From positions 620,001 through 684,000 of the forward strand of contig NZ_CP010975.1 in NCBI RefSeq assembly GCF_000981765.1: a stretch of 64,000 nucleotides of DNA, written 5' to 3'. The number at the start of each line of letters is the position of its first letter. Within the stretch, counting starts at the first letter, position 1. Shown piece after piece: positions 26,463 through 35,625 of the stretch. Made by a program: the position numbers and the translations under genes. Source of the stretch: Kangiella geojedonensis. Lineage in GTDB: Bacteria; Pseudomonadota; Gammaproteobacteria; Enterobacterales; Kangiellaceae. The notes beneath the pieces are model-generated. The model saw only the letters and a list, made by a program, of their open reading frames with translations, searched no databases and was not told where the DNA came from.

Positions 26463-27098
26463 ATGTTGAGAGTTATATTAAGTGCACTGTTTGCCTTTGG
26501 TATTGTGGTTGGCCTATTTCTATTAATGAACTTTTTGATTTCTACGAACAGTAAGAAAGATGAAGTAGAAAACGTTAAGGTAGAAGTAGCGTTTGTTGAA
26601 GAAGACAAACAGGTGCAACGCAAAGAGCGTCGTCCACCTAAAAAGCCACCGCCACCAAAAGAGCCGCCACCGCCACAACAGCAAGTGCAGCAAAAGCAGC
26701 AAAAAGTTGTTACTGCTTTGGTAGACATCAAAATTGATAACATTGATGCTTCAATGGACGGAACAGGTATTTATATTGGTGGTCTGGGGCAAGGACAAGC
26801 TGACTTTGCAGGTATGGGAGATGGTGAAGCTATCCCTGTTTATCAGCCTCAACCAGAGTACCCTGTCCAAGCATCATTGAAAGGTATTACGGGTTACGTG
26901 CTTTTTACAATGGATATTGGTCCTGATGGTAGCCCTTCAAATATTTCTGTTGAGGATGAAAGTCCAAGAGGTGTATTTAGAAGGAATGCAATGAGAGCTA
27001 TTCGTAAGTGGAAGTTCAAACCAAGAATTGTGAACGGTCAACCAATTCCTCAGCGTAACATGCGTTATAAAATGGAATTTGAGTTGGATCAGCAATAG
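26463..27098 (+). CDS. tonB: TonB2-type energy transducer
   Basis: A 211-residue protein: N-terminal helix (about 4-28), proline/lysine-rich spacer (RRPPKKPPPPKEPPPP), a Gln-rich patch, and the C-terminal TonB domain (about 128-211: YQPQPEYPVQASLKGITGYV, RNAMRAIRKWKFKPRI, MRYKMEFEL). It contacts TonB-dependent receptors across the periplasm. The short length is typical of TonB2 rather than TonB1. Confidence 0.93.
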   Translation: MLRVILSALFAFGIVVGLFLLMNFLISTNSKKDEVENVKVEVAFVEEDKQVQRKERRPPKKPPPPKEPPPPQQQVQQKQQKVVTALVDIKIDNIDASMDGTGIYIGGLGQGQADFAGMGDGEAIPVYQPQPEYPVQASLKGITGYVLFTMDIGPDGSPSNISVEDESPRGVFRRNAMRAIRKWKFKPRIVNGQPIPQRNMRYKMEFELDQQ

Positions 27099-27116
27099 TA
27101 GAAATAAGTGATATCT

Positions 27117-28451
27117 ATGAAAAAAATACCAATATTGTTAGGAGTCACAGGCTTAATGTTTGCAGGTAGTGCGTTTGCGCTACCTCAAACGAAATATACA
27201 TCTTCATGTAAACCCTTAGCTCCTACAGAGGGTAAATATGAAGAAGATAAGTCTGCAGGTTCCATTACATCCCAGTCGGCTTTTAAGAAAGTAACATCAG
27301 CAAATGAAGCCTACGCTGATGGGAAGTATAATGAGTCTATCGCAATCTTAAATGACCTTATCGCTAATTCTGGTGATAAGGTGGCTGTAGGGCGTGCTCA
27401 GCAGTTACTCGGTGCCAACTATCAAGCGACCGAAAATTATAGTGCGGCAAGAAATGCTTTCCAGAAAGCAATTGATAGCGGTTTTTTAAGAAAGCAAGAT
27501 GAAATTCGTATGCGCCGAGCTATTGCTCAGCTCTATACAATCGAAGAAAACTATCCGCAAGCTATTAGCTGGATGAAAAAATATTTTGCTGATGTTATCA
27601 AACCTCCCGCAAATGCATACGCCGCGCTAGCAAGTTTATATTACAACAGTGAACAGTATCGAGAGTCGATTTGTCCTGCTTACATTGGTCTTCAGTTAGG
27701 CTCAACTTCAAAGAAACCTTTGTACAGCATGATGTTTGGCGCTCATATTAAGTTGAATGACAATCCTGGTGCTGAAGTCGTTGGCGAAGAAATGATCGAG
27801 TTATTCCCAGCAGAAAAATCAGTGTATAACAACCTTTTTGCAGTATATAGTCGTCAATCTAAGCAAGCTGATATGCTAGCACTTGCCGAGCTTGCAAGAA
27901 TGAATGGCATGTGGACTAGTGAAACTAACTACAAGCAACTTTCAGCTTTGTTTGCTAATAATCGAACACCGCGTCTTGCTGCGCAGCGTTTAGAAGAAGG
28001 CATTGAAAAAGGCATTGTTGAGTCAACTGAAGAAAACTGGAAAAGAGTCGCAGATAATTATTTCTATTCGAAAGATTTAGAGAATGCTGCTAAGGCATAT
28101 GATAAGGCTTCCTCGTTTACTTCCTCAGGCAAGTATGACTATAAAATTGCTATTATGTATCAGGATAGAGATGACTATGAAAATGCTGTTGCTAAGTATA
28201 AGTCAGCTATCCGAAAGGGTAATTTACGTGAAGGTGATTTAGGCTATGCTTATATGAACCTAGGGGTTTCTCAGTTTAGACTTGGGCAAGAAAATGCCGC
28301 TGTTCAGTCAATGAAACAGGCAGCTAAATTTCCAAAAGTTGCTCGAAACGCAAACGCGTATATCAAGTATATTGGTGACTTACAAAAGATGAAAGACGCC
28401 ATTGCCGCTATGGAGCTTCAGGATCAAAACCCTGATGGCGGCGGAGAGTAA
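27117..28451 (+). CDS. Exported tetratricopeptide-repeat protein of the TonB2 operon
   Basis: A 444-residue protein with a signal peptide (cut after GSAFA) and a series of TPR-like helices over about 60-430 (for example NEAYADGKYNESIAILND, ENYSAARNAFQKAIDSG, DDYENAVAKYKSAIRKG). It is the usual last gene of ttpC-exbB2-exbD2-tonB2 clusters; its role is not established. I start at the ATG at 27117, not the GTG at 27108. A strong terminator follows. Confidence 0.85.
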   Translation: MKKIPILLGVTGLMFAGSAFALPQTKYTSSCKPLAPTEGKYEEDKSAGSITSQSAFKKVTSANEAYADGKYNESIAILNDLIANSGDKVAVGRAQQLLGANYQATENYSAARNAFQKAIDSGFLRKQDEIRMRRAIAQLYTIEENYPQAISWMKKYFADVIKPPANAYAALASLYYNSEQYRESICPAYIGLQLGSTSKKPLYSMMFGAHIKLNDNPGAEVVGEEMIELFPAEKSVYNNLFAVYSRQSKQADMLALAELARMNGMWTSETNYKQLSALFANNRTPRLAAQRLEEGIEKGIVESTEENWKRVADNYFYSKDLENAAKAYDKASSFTSSGKYDYKIAIMYQDRDDYENAVAKYKSAIRKGNLREGDLGYAYMNLGVSQFRLGQENAAVQSMKQAAKFPKVARNANAYIKYIGDLQKMKDAIAAMELQDQNPDGGGE

Positions 28452-28476
28452 ACCTCAAATTATTGCAAAACTTAAA

Positions 28477-28503
28477 AGCGCTACTCTTGTAGCGCTTTTT
28501 TTT
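28477..28503 (+). terminator. Terminator of the TonB2 operon
   Basis: Perfect 8-bp stem AGCGCTAC / GTAGCGCT with a TCTT loop and eight T. Confidence 0.93.
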
Positions 28504-28609
28504 ATTCAAATATATAAATCTGAATAGACTGTTAATACTTTATTACGTTTATTCATATTTTGTGCTGAATATATGATCTATACTAAATTGTTAATTACTC
28601 AGGGTTAGT

Positions 28610-30034
28610 ATGGACTTAATAAATAAATTTAAATCTAAATCTAGTGAGCTGATCAACCGTGGCTTAAATCGAAATGTGCGTATTGCGGTTACAGGGTTAA
28701 GTGGTGCTGGTAAAACGGCATTTACCACGTCATTAATTAATCAGTTATTACATGCGCCTATGGAAAAGCATTTAACTTTCTTAAGCGTAAATGTGCAAAA
28801 TAGGATGCTTGCCAGTAAACTTTCCCAACATGAAGAGTTGCACATACCAGCTTTTGATTACAATAATGCATTAGCACATTTAACTTCCGATATCCCACAA
28901 TGGCCAGACTCCACACGAAACATCTCTCAGGCGCAGATAAAGTGTCGTTTTAAGGTTGGACATCGTTGGGCAAAAAGACTTCAATCAGACAGTACGGTGA
29001 CGGTCGAAGTTGTTGATTATCCAGGGGAGTGGTTGTTAGACCTTCCGCTTTTAGCTATGGACTACAGGGATTGGTCTAAAGCTTGTATAAAATACTTGAA
29101 TAGTGCTAGAAGACAACAGTACTCAGAAGATATTCAAAGTAAGATAAAGTCTTTTGATTATAAAGCCGTTCAGGATGACGTTGCCCTATCGAAAGAACTC
29201 AAAGAGATTGCAAATGTGTATCGCTCATCGTTAATGACGTATCGCAATGAGTACAACGATTATGGTTTAGCGCTACCAGGCCGTTTCATTTTGCCAGGTT
29301 CATTAAAAGAAGCGCCAACATTAGATTTCTTTCCTGTTCTTAATGAAGATGTGCTTTCGCTAAACTGGGATCAGTTCGAGCAACAATCGACCCTTAAAGT
29401 ATTAGAGAAGCGATTTAATTACTACAAAGAGAATGTGATTAAGCCTTTCTTTGAAGAATATTTCACCAAGGTTGATCGGCAGATTGTTCTTATAGACACC
29501 TGTTCAGTATTGGAGTCAGGCTATGAAACCTATCAAGACCTAAAAGATACCGTAGAGAAATTGTTGGAGGGCTTTAGTTATGGTCGCTCCAATTGGCTTA
29601 AACGGCTTTTTTCACCGTCCATCGATAAATTAATGATTGCAGCAACGAAAGTTGATTTAGTGCCGCCTGATCAGCACTCGGCAATGGAGTCATTTATGCA
29701 GAAGATGGTAGCTCAAGCAAAAAATAATGTTGGGTATGAGGGGGTAGAGGTCGAGACTATGGCTATTAGTGCTGTAGCAACATCTGAGCCCGTAGCAACT
29801 GAGCATGAAGGGGTTAAGTTACTTTGTGTCAAAGGCATTGAAGAAAAGACAGGTGAGTCAGTCATTCATTACCCAGGAAGAGTCCCGGATAAGGGGCTTT
29901 CTCGACAAGAGTGGAAAGAGCTTAAATTAGACTTTACACCTTTTGCTATCCCAGAACTCAGCAAGGATGAAGCGCTTCCACATATTCGAATGGATAAAGT
30001 GATTGAGTTTTTGATCGGGGATAAATTTATATGA
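28610..30034 (+). CDS. ycjX: YcjX-like P-loop NTPase (DUF463)
   Basis: A 474-residue cytoplasmic protein with Walker A GLSGAGKTAF (about 30-39), the YcjX motif VVDYPGEWLLDLPLL (a DxxG-like element) and a late ATKVDLV nucleotide-base motif, matching the YcjX/DUF463 family of GTPase-like stress proteins in length and order. In E. coli ycjXF belong to the phage-shock (Psp) regulon. Here no pspABC genes are close. The stop overlaps the ycjF start by four bases. Its exact job is unknown. Confidence 0.88.
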   Translation: MDLINKFKSKSSELINRGLNRNVRIAVTGLSGAGKTAFTTSLINQLLHAPMEKHLTFLSVNVQNRMLASKLSQHEELHIPAFDYNNALAHLTSDIPQWPDSTRNISQAQIKCRFKVGHRWAKRLQSDSTVTVEVVDYPGEWLLDLPLLAMDYRDWSKACIKYLNSARRQQYSEDIQSKIKSFDYKAVQDDVALSKELKEIANVYRSSLMTYRNEYNDYGLALPGRFILPGSLKEAPTLDFFPVLNEDVLSLNWDQFEQQSTLKVLEKRFNYYKENVIKPFFEEYFTKVDRQIVLIDTCSVLESGYETYQDLKDTVEKLLEGFSYGRSNWLKRLFSPSIDKLMIAATKVDLVPPDQHSAMESFMQKMVAQAKNNVGYEGVEVETMAISAVATSEPVATEHEGVKLLCVKGIEEKTGESVIHYPGRVPDKGLSRQEWKELKLDFTPFAIPELSKDEALPHIRMDKVIEFLIGDKFI

Positions 30035-31116
30035 GTGATAAGCCTGTTAAGTTTTACAGCAAAGATAAAGCGCATAAAGATGCAGAGAAGCTGCTAAAAG
30101 AGAGTGTCTTGCAAGATCGATCTGAGTCACCTTTGGTTGAATCAGGTGAAAATACTAGAATGTTGCCAGACTCTGCCGTTACCGTTGCATTGAAAAGAGA
30201 TAAATCAAAACCATGGCTAAAAAAACTATTCTGGCCTTCATTGTCTGCCTTTGTGGTATTCGCTGCAGGTTATGAGGCATACGGTTTTGTTGCAGGGTTA
30301 ATTGAAGCCAATTGGTTGCTGGGTGCTGTAGCGGGGATTATTGCATCGTTAGCCGTCGTGAGTGGTGGCTTCGCCTTGTTTAAAAGTTGGCGTGCAAGAA
30401 GACGTTTTAAAAAACGTGCACAACAACAAGCTATCTTGCAACAGATGCTTACCGACAACAGTTACGGCAAAGCTGCCGAGGTGCTAAACGAGGTCACGAA
30501 TGATTTAGAGGAGCAGGTTAATGTTAGCTCGTTGAAAACTGAGTTTGAGCAAAAGAAACAGCAAGTACACAATGACCAAGAGTTAATACAAATATACTCA
30601 AGCACGGTTTTGGAAGGCCTTGATAAGATAGCAATAGATATTGTCACCAAGCATGCATCTGAAGCAGCTGCCATGGTCGCTCTGAGCCCTCTAGCTGCTG
30701 CTGACATGGCATTAGTGGCGTGGAGAAGCAGTAAAATGATTGAGCAGCTGTCGCGTCTCTACGGTTGTCCGCAAACTGCCCTAGGTCGATTTGAGATGAC
30801 GAAAAGAGTTTTTAAGAATATGATGTTGGCGGGTGCGAGCGAACTGGTTGCTGACGCTGGTGTGGAGTTGTTAGGCAAAAGCCTGACAGCGACAATTTCT
30901 GCGAAGGCAGCCCAAGGTATTGGTGTTGGGGTATTAATCGCACGTATGGGCTTACAGACGATGCATTTATGTCGTCCAGTGCCGTTTGGACAGGATAGTA
31001 AGCCGCGGCTTGGACAAATACGTAAATCGGTTTATCAGAAAGTTGTAGGGTTAGTGAAAACAGCTTCTACGGGTAAATCAGACAAAGTCAAAGAGACTAT
31101 TGAGAATAAGAAATAG
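30031..31116 (+). CDS. ycjF: YcjF-like inner membrane protein (DUF697)
   Basis: A 361-residue protein with two adjacent membrane helices (about 70-90 and 94-116) and a C-terminal DUF697 domain (about 190-330, with ALSPLAAADMALVAWRSSKM and GVGVLIARMGLQTMHLCRPVPF). It is coupled to ycjX as in E. coli. YcjX and YcjF are thought to act together at the inner membrane in envelope stress. It is followed 14 bases later by an ABC exporter gene. Confidence 0.87.
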   Translation: MSDKPVKFYSKDKAHKDAEKLLKESVLQDRSESPLVESGENTRMLPDSAVTVALKRDKSKPWLKKLFWPSLSAFVVFAAGYEAYGFVAGLIEANWLLGAVAGIIASLAVVSGGFALFKSWRARRRFKKRAQQQAILQQMLTDNSYGKAAEVLNEVTNDLEEQVNVSSLKTEFEQKKQQVHNDQELIQIYSSTVLEGLDKIAIDIVTKHASEAAAMVALSPLAAADMALVAWRSSKMIEQLSRLYGCPQTALGRFEMTKRVFKNMMLAGASELVADAGVELLGKSLTATISAKAAQGIGVGVLIARMGLQTMHLCRPVPFGQDSKPRLGQIRKSVYQKVVGLVKTASTGKSDKVKETIENKK

Positions 31117-31130
31117 GGGAACAAGACGTT

Positions 31131-31928
31131 ATGATTGAAATTAAAGGCTTGGCAAAAAGCTTTGCTTATGACAAAAAAGAAGCAAAGAAGAAAAAGAATA
31201 AAGTGGTCACAGACCCGCGTGAGGGTGATGGCGTGTTTCACGCTGTACGTGACGTTACTTTTAGTTGTGATAAGGGAAAGGTCTTAGGCCTTCTGGGACC
31301 AAATGGCGCTGGCAAAACTACGACTCTAAGGATGTTGTCGACGGCGCTAGAGCCAACTCAAGGTGAAATACTGATTAATGGTCATGACGTGACCAAAGAG
31401 CCTCGTTACGCCCAAAAATTAATCGGCTTCCTGTCAGGTAAAACTGGTTTGTACCACCGTTTAACCGTGCGTGAGAATGTTGAGTATTTTGGTCGTATGC
31501 ACGGTCTTTCTAAGCAAACTATGGATGAGCGGATCGATAAGATTTTCACCATGTTAGATATGCACACCTTTGCAGGTAAGCGAGCAGATGATCTATCGAC
31601 TGGTATGATGCAACGCGCCTCTATAGCTCGTGCTGTCATTCATGACCCTAAAGTATTGGTTTTTGATGAGCCAACGACAGGACTTGATGTCATTTCGGCA
31701 AAAACGGTTTTAGACTTCATTGAAAGTTACAAAGAGACCGAAATGTCAGTGATTTTTTCCACACACCATTTGCATGAAGTGGAACGTTTGTGTGATGACG
31801 TATGTTTAATTGATCTCGGCGAAACAAAGTTCTTCGGCTCGACCCAAGAGTTCGCGGCGCAAACGTCGTCTGGAAATTTATATGATGCCTTCTTGAGCAA
31901 TGTTAATAAAAAGGAAGAGGTGGCTTAA
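31131..31928 (+). CDS. NatA-like ABC exporter ATP-binding protein
   Basis: A 265-residue ATPase: Walker A GPNGAGKTT, the signature DDLSTGMMQRASIARAV, Walker B VLVFDEPTTGLD and the H-loop FSTHHL. An unusual lysine-rich insert (KKEAKKKKNK) lies near residue 18-27. With the following permease it forms a two-component exporter of the NatAB kind (sodium efflux in Bacillus); the substrate here is inferred only. Confidence 0.85.
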   Translation: MIEIKGLAKSFAYDKKEAKKKKNKVVTDPREGDGVFHAVRDVTFSCDKGKVLGLLGPNGAGKTTTLRMLSTALEPTQGEILINGHDVTKEPRYAQKLIGFLSGKTGLYHRLTVRENVEYFGRMHGLSKQTMDERIDKIFTMLDMHTFAGKRADDLSTGMMQRASIARAVIHDPKVLVFDEPTTGLDVISAKTVLDFIESYKETEMSVIFSTHHLHEVERLCDDVCLIDLGETKFFGSTQEFAAQTSSGNLYDAFLSNVNKKEEVA

Positions 31929-31929
31929 T

Positions 31930-33126
31930 ATGTGGTTAGTTTATAAAAAAGAATTACTTGAAATTCTACGTGATAAGAAAACATTAATTTTTTCGATTTT
32001 GCTGCCAACGATTATTTTTCCAGTCTTATTTTTTGGTATTGGTAAATTCACGCAAAGCAAAACTGAAGAAGCCGAGACAAAAGAGTTGAAGGTTGCTTTC
32101 GTTAATGCAGCTGCTTTTGAAGGATTATCCACACTGTTTACTGCTGAAAAGCATTTCAAGAAAGTGGAGATAAGTAGTAACGACTATAAAGAAGAAATTT
32201 TAGAAGATAATGTTGACTTCATTATCGAAGTTCCAGAGGGTACTAAGTTACCTTCAGATAGTCGTAAACAGGAAGTGATTAACCTTTACTATAAAGGTTC
32301 TTCTAAGCTCGATAATATCTCAAGCAAGCGAGTTAAAGATATTATTGAAGCCTACAATAATACTGAGCGTTTAGCTTTGGGTGCTCGGTTTAACTTATCA
32401 ACGGATAATATCAAGGCATTCAATAAGCCGATAGCTGTCGAGAATCAGAACTTTGCATCTGAGAGGGAGCGTATGGGCGAATTTGCAGGTCCTTTAATCG
32501 CTTACATCCTTATTGCTCTGGCGGTTTCTGGTGCTATGTATCCTGCGTTAGAGCTAGGTGTTGGTGAAAAAGAGCGGGGCACCTTAGAAACGTTGCTGTT
32601 GACGCCTATGACTAAAGGTAAAATTGTCATGGCAAAGTTCGGTGTCATCTTTACTGCAAGTTTCTTTACGGTGATAGTGACGCTCTTAAGTTACTTTATA
32701 TGGACTTATATTTTCACCATGGGTGGAAAAATGGGCGGTTTAGATTTCTTATCGAATATTTCAGGGCTGGATCTACTATTGGTGGCTGTGTTACTTGTTC
32801 CACTGACTAGTATTTTTGCCTCGATTATGTTGAGTGCTTCTATTTACGCTAAAAACATGAAAGAAGCACAAGCTTACATGTCACCAATTTTTATGTTGGG
32901 CTTTATGCCCGTCATTGTTGCGTTTGTTCCTGGTATGGAACTGAACGTTAAAACGGCTATGATTCCGATTACTAACGTTGCGCTAGCGATGAAAGATTTG
33001 GTGAAGGGGACGGTAGACTATGGAATGATTACGGTGCTTTTAGCATCAACCGTGGTTATCGCTGGAGCATTACTTTACTTTACAACGCAGTTTTTCAAGA
33101 AAGAAAAAGTGCTGTTCAGAAGCTAA
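31930..33126 (+). CDS. NatB-like ABC exporter permease
   Basis: A 398-residue membrane protein of the ABC-2 type: N-terminal helix after WLVYKKELLEILRDKKTLIF, a large extracytoplasmic domain (about 45-190), and five to six helices with the family motif GEKERGTLETLLLTPMTK between them. This layout is that of NatB/YhaP sodium exporters. The ATG at 31930 follows the ATPase stop by one base, so the genes are coupled. Confidence 0.85.
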   Translation: MWLVYKKELLEILRDKKTLIFSILLPTIIFPVLFFGIGKFTQSKTEEAETKELKVAFVNAAAFEGLSTLFTAEKHFKKVEISSNDYKEEILEDNVDFIIEVPEGTKLPSDSRKQEVINLYYKGSSKLDNISSKRVKDIIEAYNNTERLALGARFNLSTDNIKAFNKPIAVENQNFASERERMGEFAGPLIAYILIALAVSGAMYPALELGVGEKERGTLETLLLTPMTKGKIVMAKFGVIFTASFFTVIVTLLSYFIWTYIFTMGGKMGGLDFLSNISGLDLLLVAVLLVPLTSIFASIMLSASIYAKNMKEAQAYMSPIFMLGFMPVIVAFVPGMELNVKTAMIPITNVALAMKDLVKGTVDYGMITVLLASTVVIAGALLYFTTQFFKKEKVLFRS

Positions 33127-33149
33127 AGATTGGGTTAGCTTAGAAATAA

Positions 33150-33177
33150 AAAAAGGGCCGTTACGGCCCTTTTTTTA
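33150..33177. terminator. Bidirectional terminator between natB-like gene and mltD
   Basis: AAAAGGGCCG and CGGCCCTTTT pair around TTA, with A and T runs on either side, serving both converging genes. Confidence 0.9.
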
Positions 33178-33191
33178 TGGATGTAAATCTT

Positions 33192-34733
33192 TTAGCGATA
33201 AATGGTCAGGGTCTGTCCTGGGCGAATAATGCTTCGCTTATTGAGGCGGTTCCACTTCGTTAAGTCGCTGATTTTCACTTTAAACTTGCGAGCGATTGCC
33301 GATAAAGAATCGCCACTTTTCACCTTGTAAGAGGTTTTAGCTGAAGCAAATTGAGAGTACTGCTTTGGCCAAACTTTTAAACGCTGCCCGATTCGTAAGG
33401 TACTGTTTTTGTTGATATTATTCCAGCGAGCGACTTGCGTAGAGCTGACGCCAAAGCGTTTGCCGATACTCCATAAATTATCGCCACTGCGAACTGTGTA
33501 CGTCTGGTAACGACGACGCTGACGATTTTTATCAAGCGTTGCCATGAAGTTTAGTTCGTGCTCGGATGCATTGGCAAAGCCGGGCATTTTTAGAACTTGA
33601 CCAACTTTTAGGAAGTCTGACTTTAGTTTGTTCAGGTTTTTCAAGTAAGAAACAGTGGTGTGATGCTTTTTAGCGATACTACTAAGGTTATCGCCAGATT
33701 TAACCGTGTAAGTTAATAATCCCAGTGCTTTGCCGGGCTCAATGTCCATGATACCTTTTTGGAACAGCTGGACATTTTTTGTTGGCACAAGAATATTCGC
33801 TTTACCATGCTCTTCTGGGATAAACAGTTTGTTATAAGCAGGATTGAGACGATAAAAAACATTCTTATCAATATTCGCAATTTTAGCGAGCTCCATCAAG
33901 TTAGCAGGGGCTTCGATGCTGACTTCTTTAAACGCTGGTGTATTTTCAATGAAAGGTAAGTCGACACCAAAATCCTTTGCGTTGAGGAAAATATTGGATA
34001 AAGCGATCCATTTAGGCACATGACGCATCGTCTCGCGTGGTAGTTTCAGCGACCAGTAGTCGGTGGCTTTACCTTGGCGACGGTTACGCTTCATGGCTTT
34101 TAAAACATTGCCTTGTCCGACATTATAGGCAGCCACTGTTAAAAGCCAGTCGCCATCAAACATCTTGTTTAAGTACTCATAATAGTCCAATGCGGCATGA
34201 GTTGAGGCAACCACATCACGACGGCCGTCGTACCATTGATCGATCGTTAAACCAAACCCTCGTGCGGTTCGCGGCATGAACTGCCATAAACCCGCTGCTT
34301 GTACGACTGAGTGGGCAAGCGGATCGAAGTTACTTTCCACCATTGGTGTGAAAGCAAGCTCGACTGGCATATTACGCTTTTCAAGCTCGGTGATAATGTA
34401 ATGTAAATAAGGCGCTGCTTTGTTGGCGCGATCAACTAAGTGGTCGGTACGACTCAAAAAACGTTTTTGATGCGACTCTACACGCGAGTTAGTGATGTGT
34501 GTTAACGACTGTTTCTTCGACAACTCTTCCCATAAATTCACGGGTGGTAGAGGCGTTAAGTCTTTTGTTACTAACTCAACCTCAGGAGATAGCTCATCCT
34601 GAGCAATATCAGGCGTTGGTAATGGCTCACTTTGACTCGATGGTTTGTGGTCAGCTATATCGTCGTCAGACTTTTTTTGTAAGCTGCTACAGGCACTTAG
34701 TACCAATAGCGATAAAATGGCAATGCGCTTCAT
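33192..34733 (-). CDS. mltD: Membrane-bound lytic murein transglycosylase D
   Basis: A 513-residue lipoprotein (lipobox LSAC, Cys15) that cuts the glycan strands of peptidoglycan. The SLT domain has the catalytic Glu133 in FTPMVESNFDP and the motif AAGLWQFMPRTARGFGL. Three LysM peptidoglycan-binding repeats follow in the C-terminal half (YTVKSGDNLSSIAKK, YTVRSGDNLWSIGKR, YKVKSGDSLSAIARK). E. coli MltD has two LysM repeats, so this one has an extra copy. It is next to gloB, as in E. coli. Confidence 0.95.
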   Translation of the reverse strand: MKRIAILSLLVLSACSSLQKKSDDDIADHKPSSQSEPLPTPDIAQDELSPEVELVTKDLTPLPPVNLWEELSKKQSLTHITNSRVESHQKRFLSRTDHLVDRANKAAPYLHYIITELEKRNMPVELAFTPMVESNFDPLAHSVVQAAGLWQFMPRTARGFGLTIDQWYDGRRDVVASTHAALDYYEYLNKMFDGDWLLTVAAYNVGQGNVLKAMKRNRRQGKATDYWSLKLPRETMRHVPKWIALSNIFLNAKDFGVDLPFIENTPAFKEVSIEAPANLMELAKIANIDKNVFYRLNPAYNKLFIPEEHGKANILVPTKNVQLFQKGIMDIEPGKALGLLTYTVKSGDNLSSIAKKHHTTVSYLKNLNKLKSDFLKVGQVLKMPGFANASEHELNFMATLDKNRQRRRYQTYTVRSGDNLWSIGKRFGVSSTQVARWNNINKNSTLRIGQRLKVWPKQYSQFASAKTSYKVKSGDSLSAIARKFKVKISDLTKWNRLNKRSIIRPGQTLTIYR

Positions 34734-34746
34734 AAGAAATTATTGT

Positions 34747-35517
34747 TTAAAAATTATCTTTTAGTTGACGGATTGTAGCAAAAGTTCTGACTGGATCGGA
34801 GAAAGTTTTCTCTGCTGAGGCTTTGCTGGCTGTTTTCTGGACAGAGTCCTCATTGCATCTGAGAAATGGGTTAAAGGCTAACTCGTCGCCAATGGTAGAA
34901 GGAAGGGTTGGTTTGTTTTCGCTTCTAAGTTGTTGAGAATGTTGTATTTCTTTATCAATGGCATCATTGTTTGGCTCCACTGACTGGGCGAATCTCAAGT
35001 TGGCCAGAGTGTACTCATGAGCGCAATAAACCTTTGTATTTTCTGGTAATTTAGCAAGCTTCTGTAGTGACTCTAAAAATACCGGAGGTGTGCCCTCAAA
35101 CATACGGCCACAGCCGGCTTTAAACAAGGTGTCGCCACAAAACAACGCGTCATGACCATAAAAGGCAATATGCCCCATGGTGTGGCCAGGAACTTCAATC
35201 ACAGAGAACTGATATTCCTTATTTAAAACAGACACTTCATCACCTTCAACCAGATCACGGTCAGCAAAAGGTTGGTTGTCACGTTTGGGCGCAAATACCT
35301 GGCATTGATAGCGGTTTTTTAGGGTTTGAACGCCACCAATATGGTCATTGTGATGATGTGTGATTAGAATAGTCTCTAGTGATAAGTCATGGCATTCAAT
35401 GTAATCAATAACTGGGTTAGCATCTCCTGGATCGACCACTGTGACAGCGTTCGAGTTAGAGGAATGAATGACCCAGATGTAATTATCGCTGAAGGCGCAT
35501 AATGGTATGACTTTCAT
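34747..35517 (-). CDS. gloB: Hydroxyacylglutathione hydrolase (glyoxalase II)
   Basis: A 256-residue cytoplasmic metallo-beta-lactamase-fold enzyme that hydrolyses S-lactoylglutathione in methylglyoxal detoxification. The zinc motif THHHNDH (residues 53-59), GHTMGHIAFYG and GDTLFKAGCGRMFEG are present, and AHEYT follows. I start at the ATG at 35517 (MKVIPLCAFSDNYIW); a GTG four codons upstream is also in frame. Divergent from the methyltransferase gene, as with gloB/yafS in E. coli. Confidence 0.95.
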   Translation of the reverse strand: MKVIPLCAFSDNYIWVIHSSNSNAVTVVDPGDANPVIDYIECHDLSLETILITHHHNDHIGGVQTLKNRYQCQVFAPKRDNQPFADRDLVEGDEVSVLNKEYQFSVIEVPGHTMGHIAFYGHDALFCGDTLFKAGCGRMFEGTPPVFLESLQKLAKLPENTKVYCAHEYTLANLRFAQSVEPNNDAIDKEIQHSQQLRSENKPTLPSTIGDELAFNPFLRCNEDSVQKTASKASAEKTFSDPVRTFATIRQLKDNF

Positions 35518-35625
35518 AGTATTATTCACAATTTCGAGTAAGTGTATTTGCTTGGGTGTAAAACTCAGGTTAGCATGAGAATACTCTACAAGACAGGCTA
35601 AAACCTAGCAACTAAACAGGTAGCA

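Noticed and set aside
26357-26743. Cys/Gly-rich minus-strand frame over exbD-tonB
   Set aside because: It is the reverse reading of the Pro/Lys-rich TonB spacer; its composition is explained by that.
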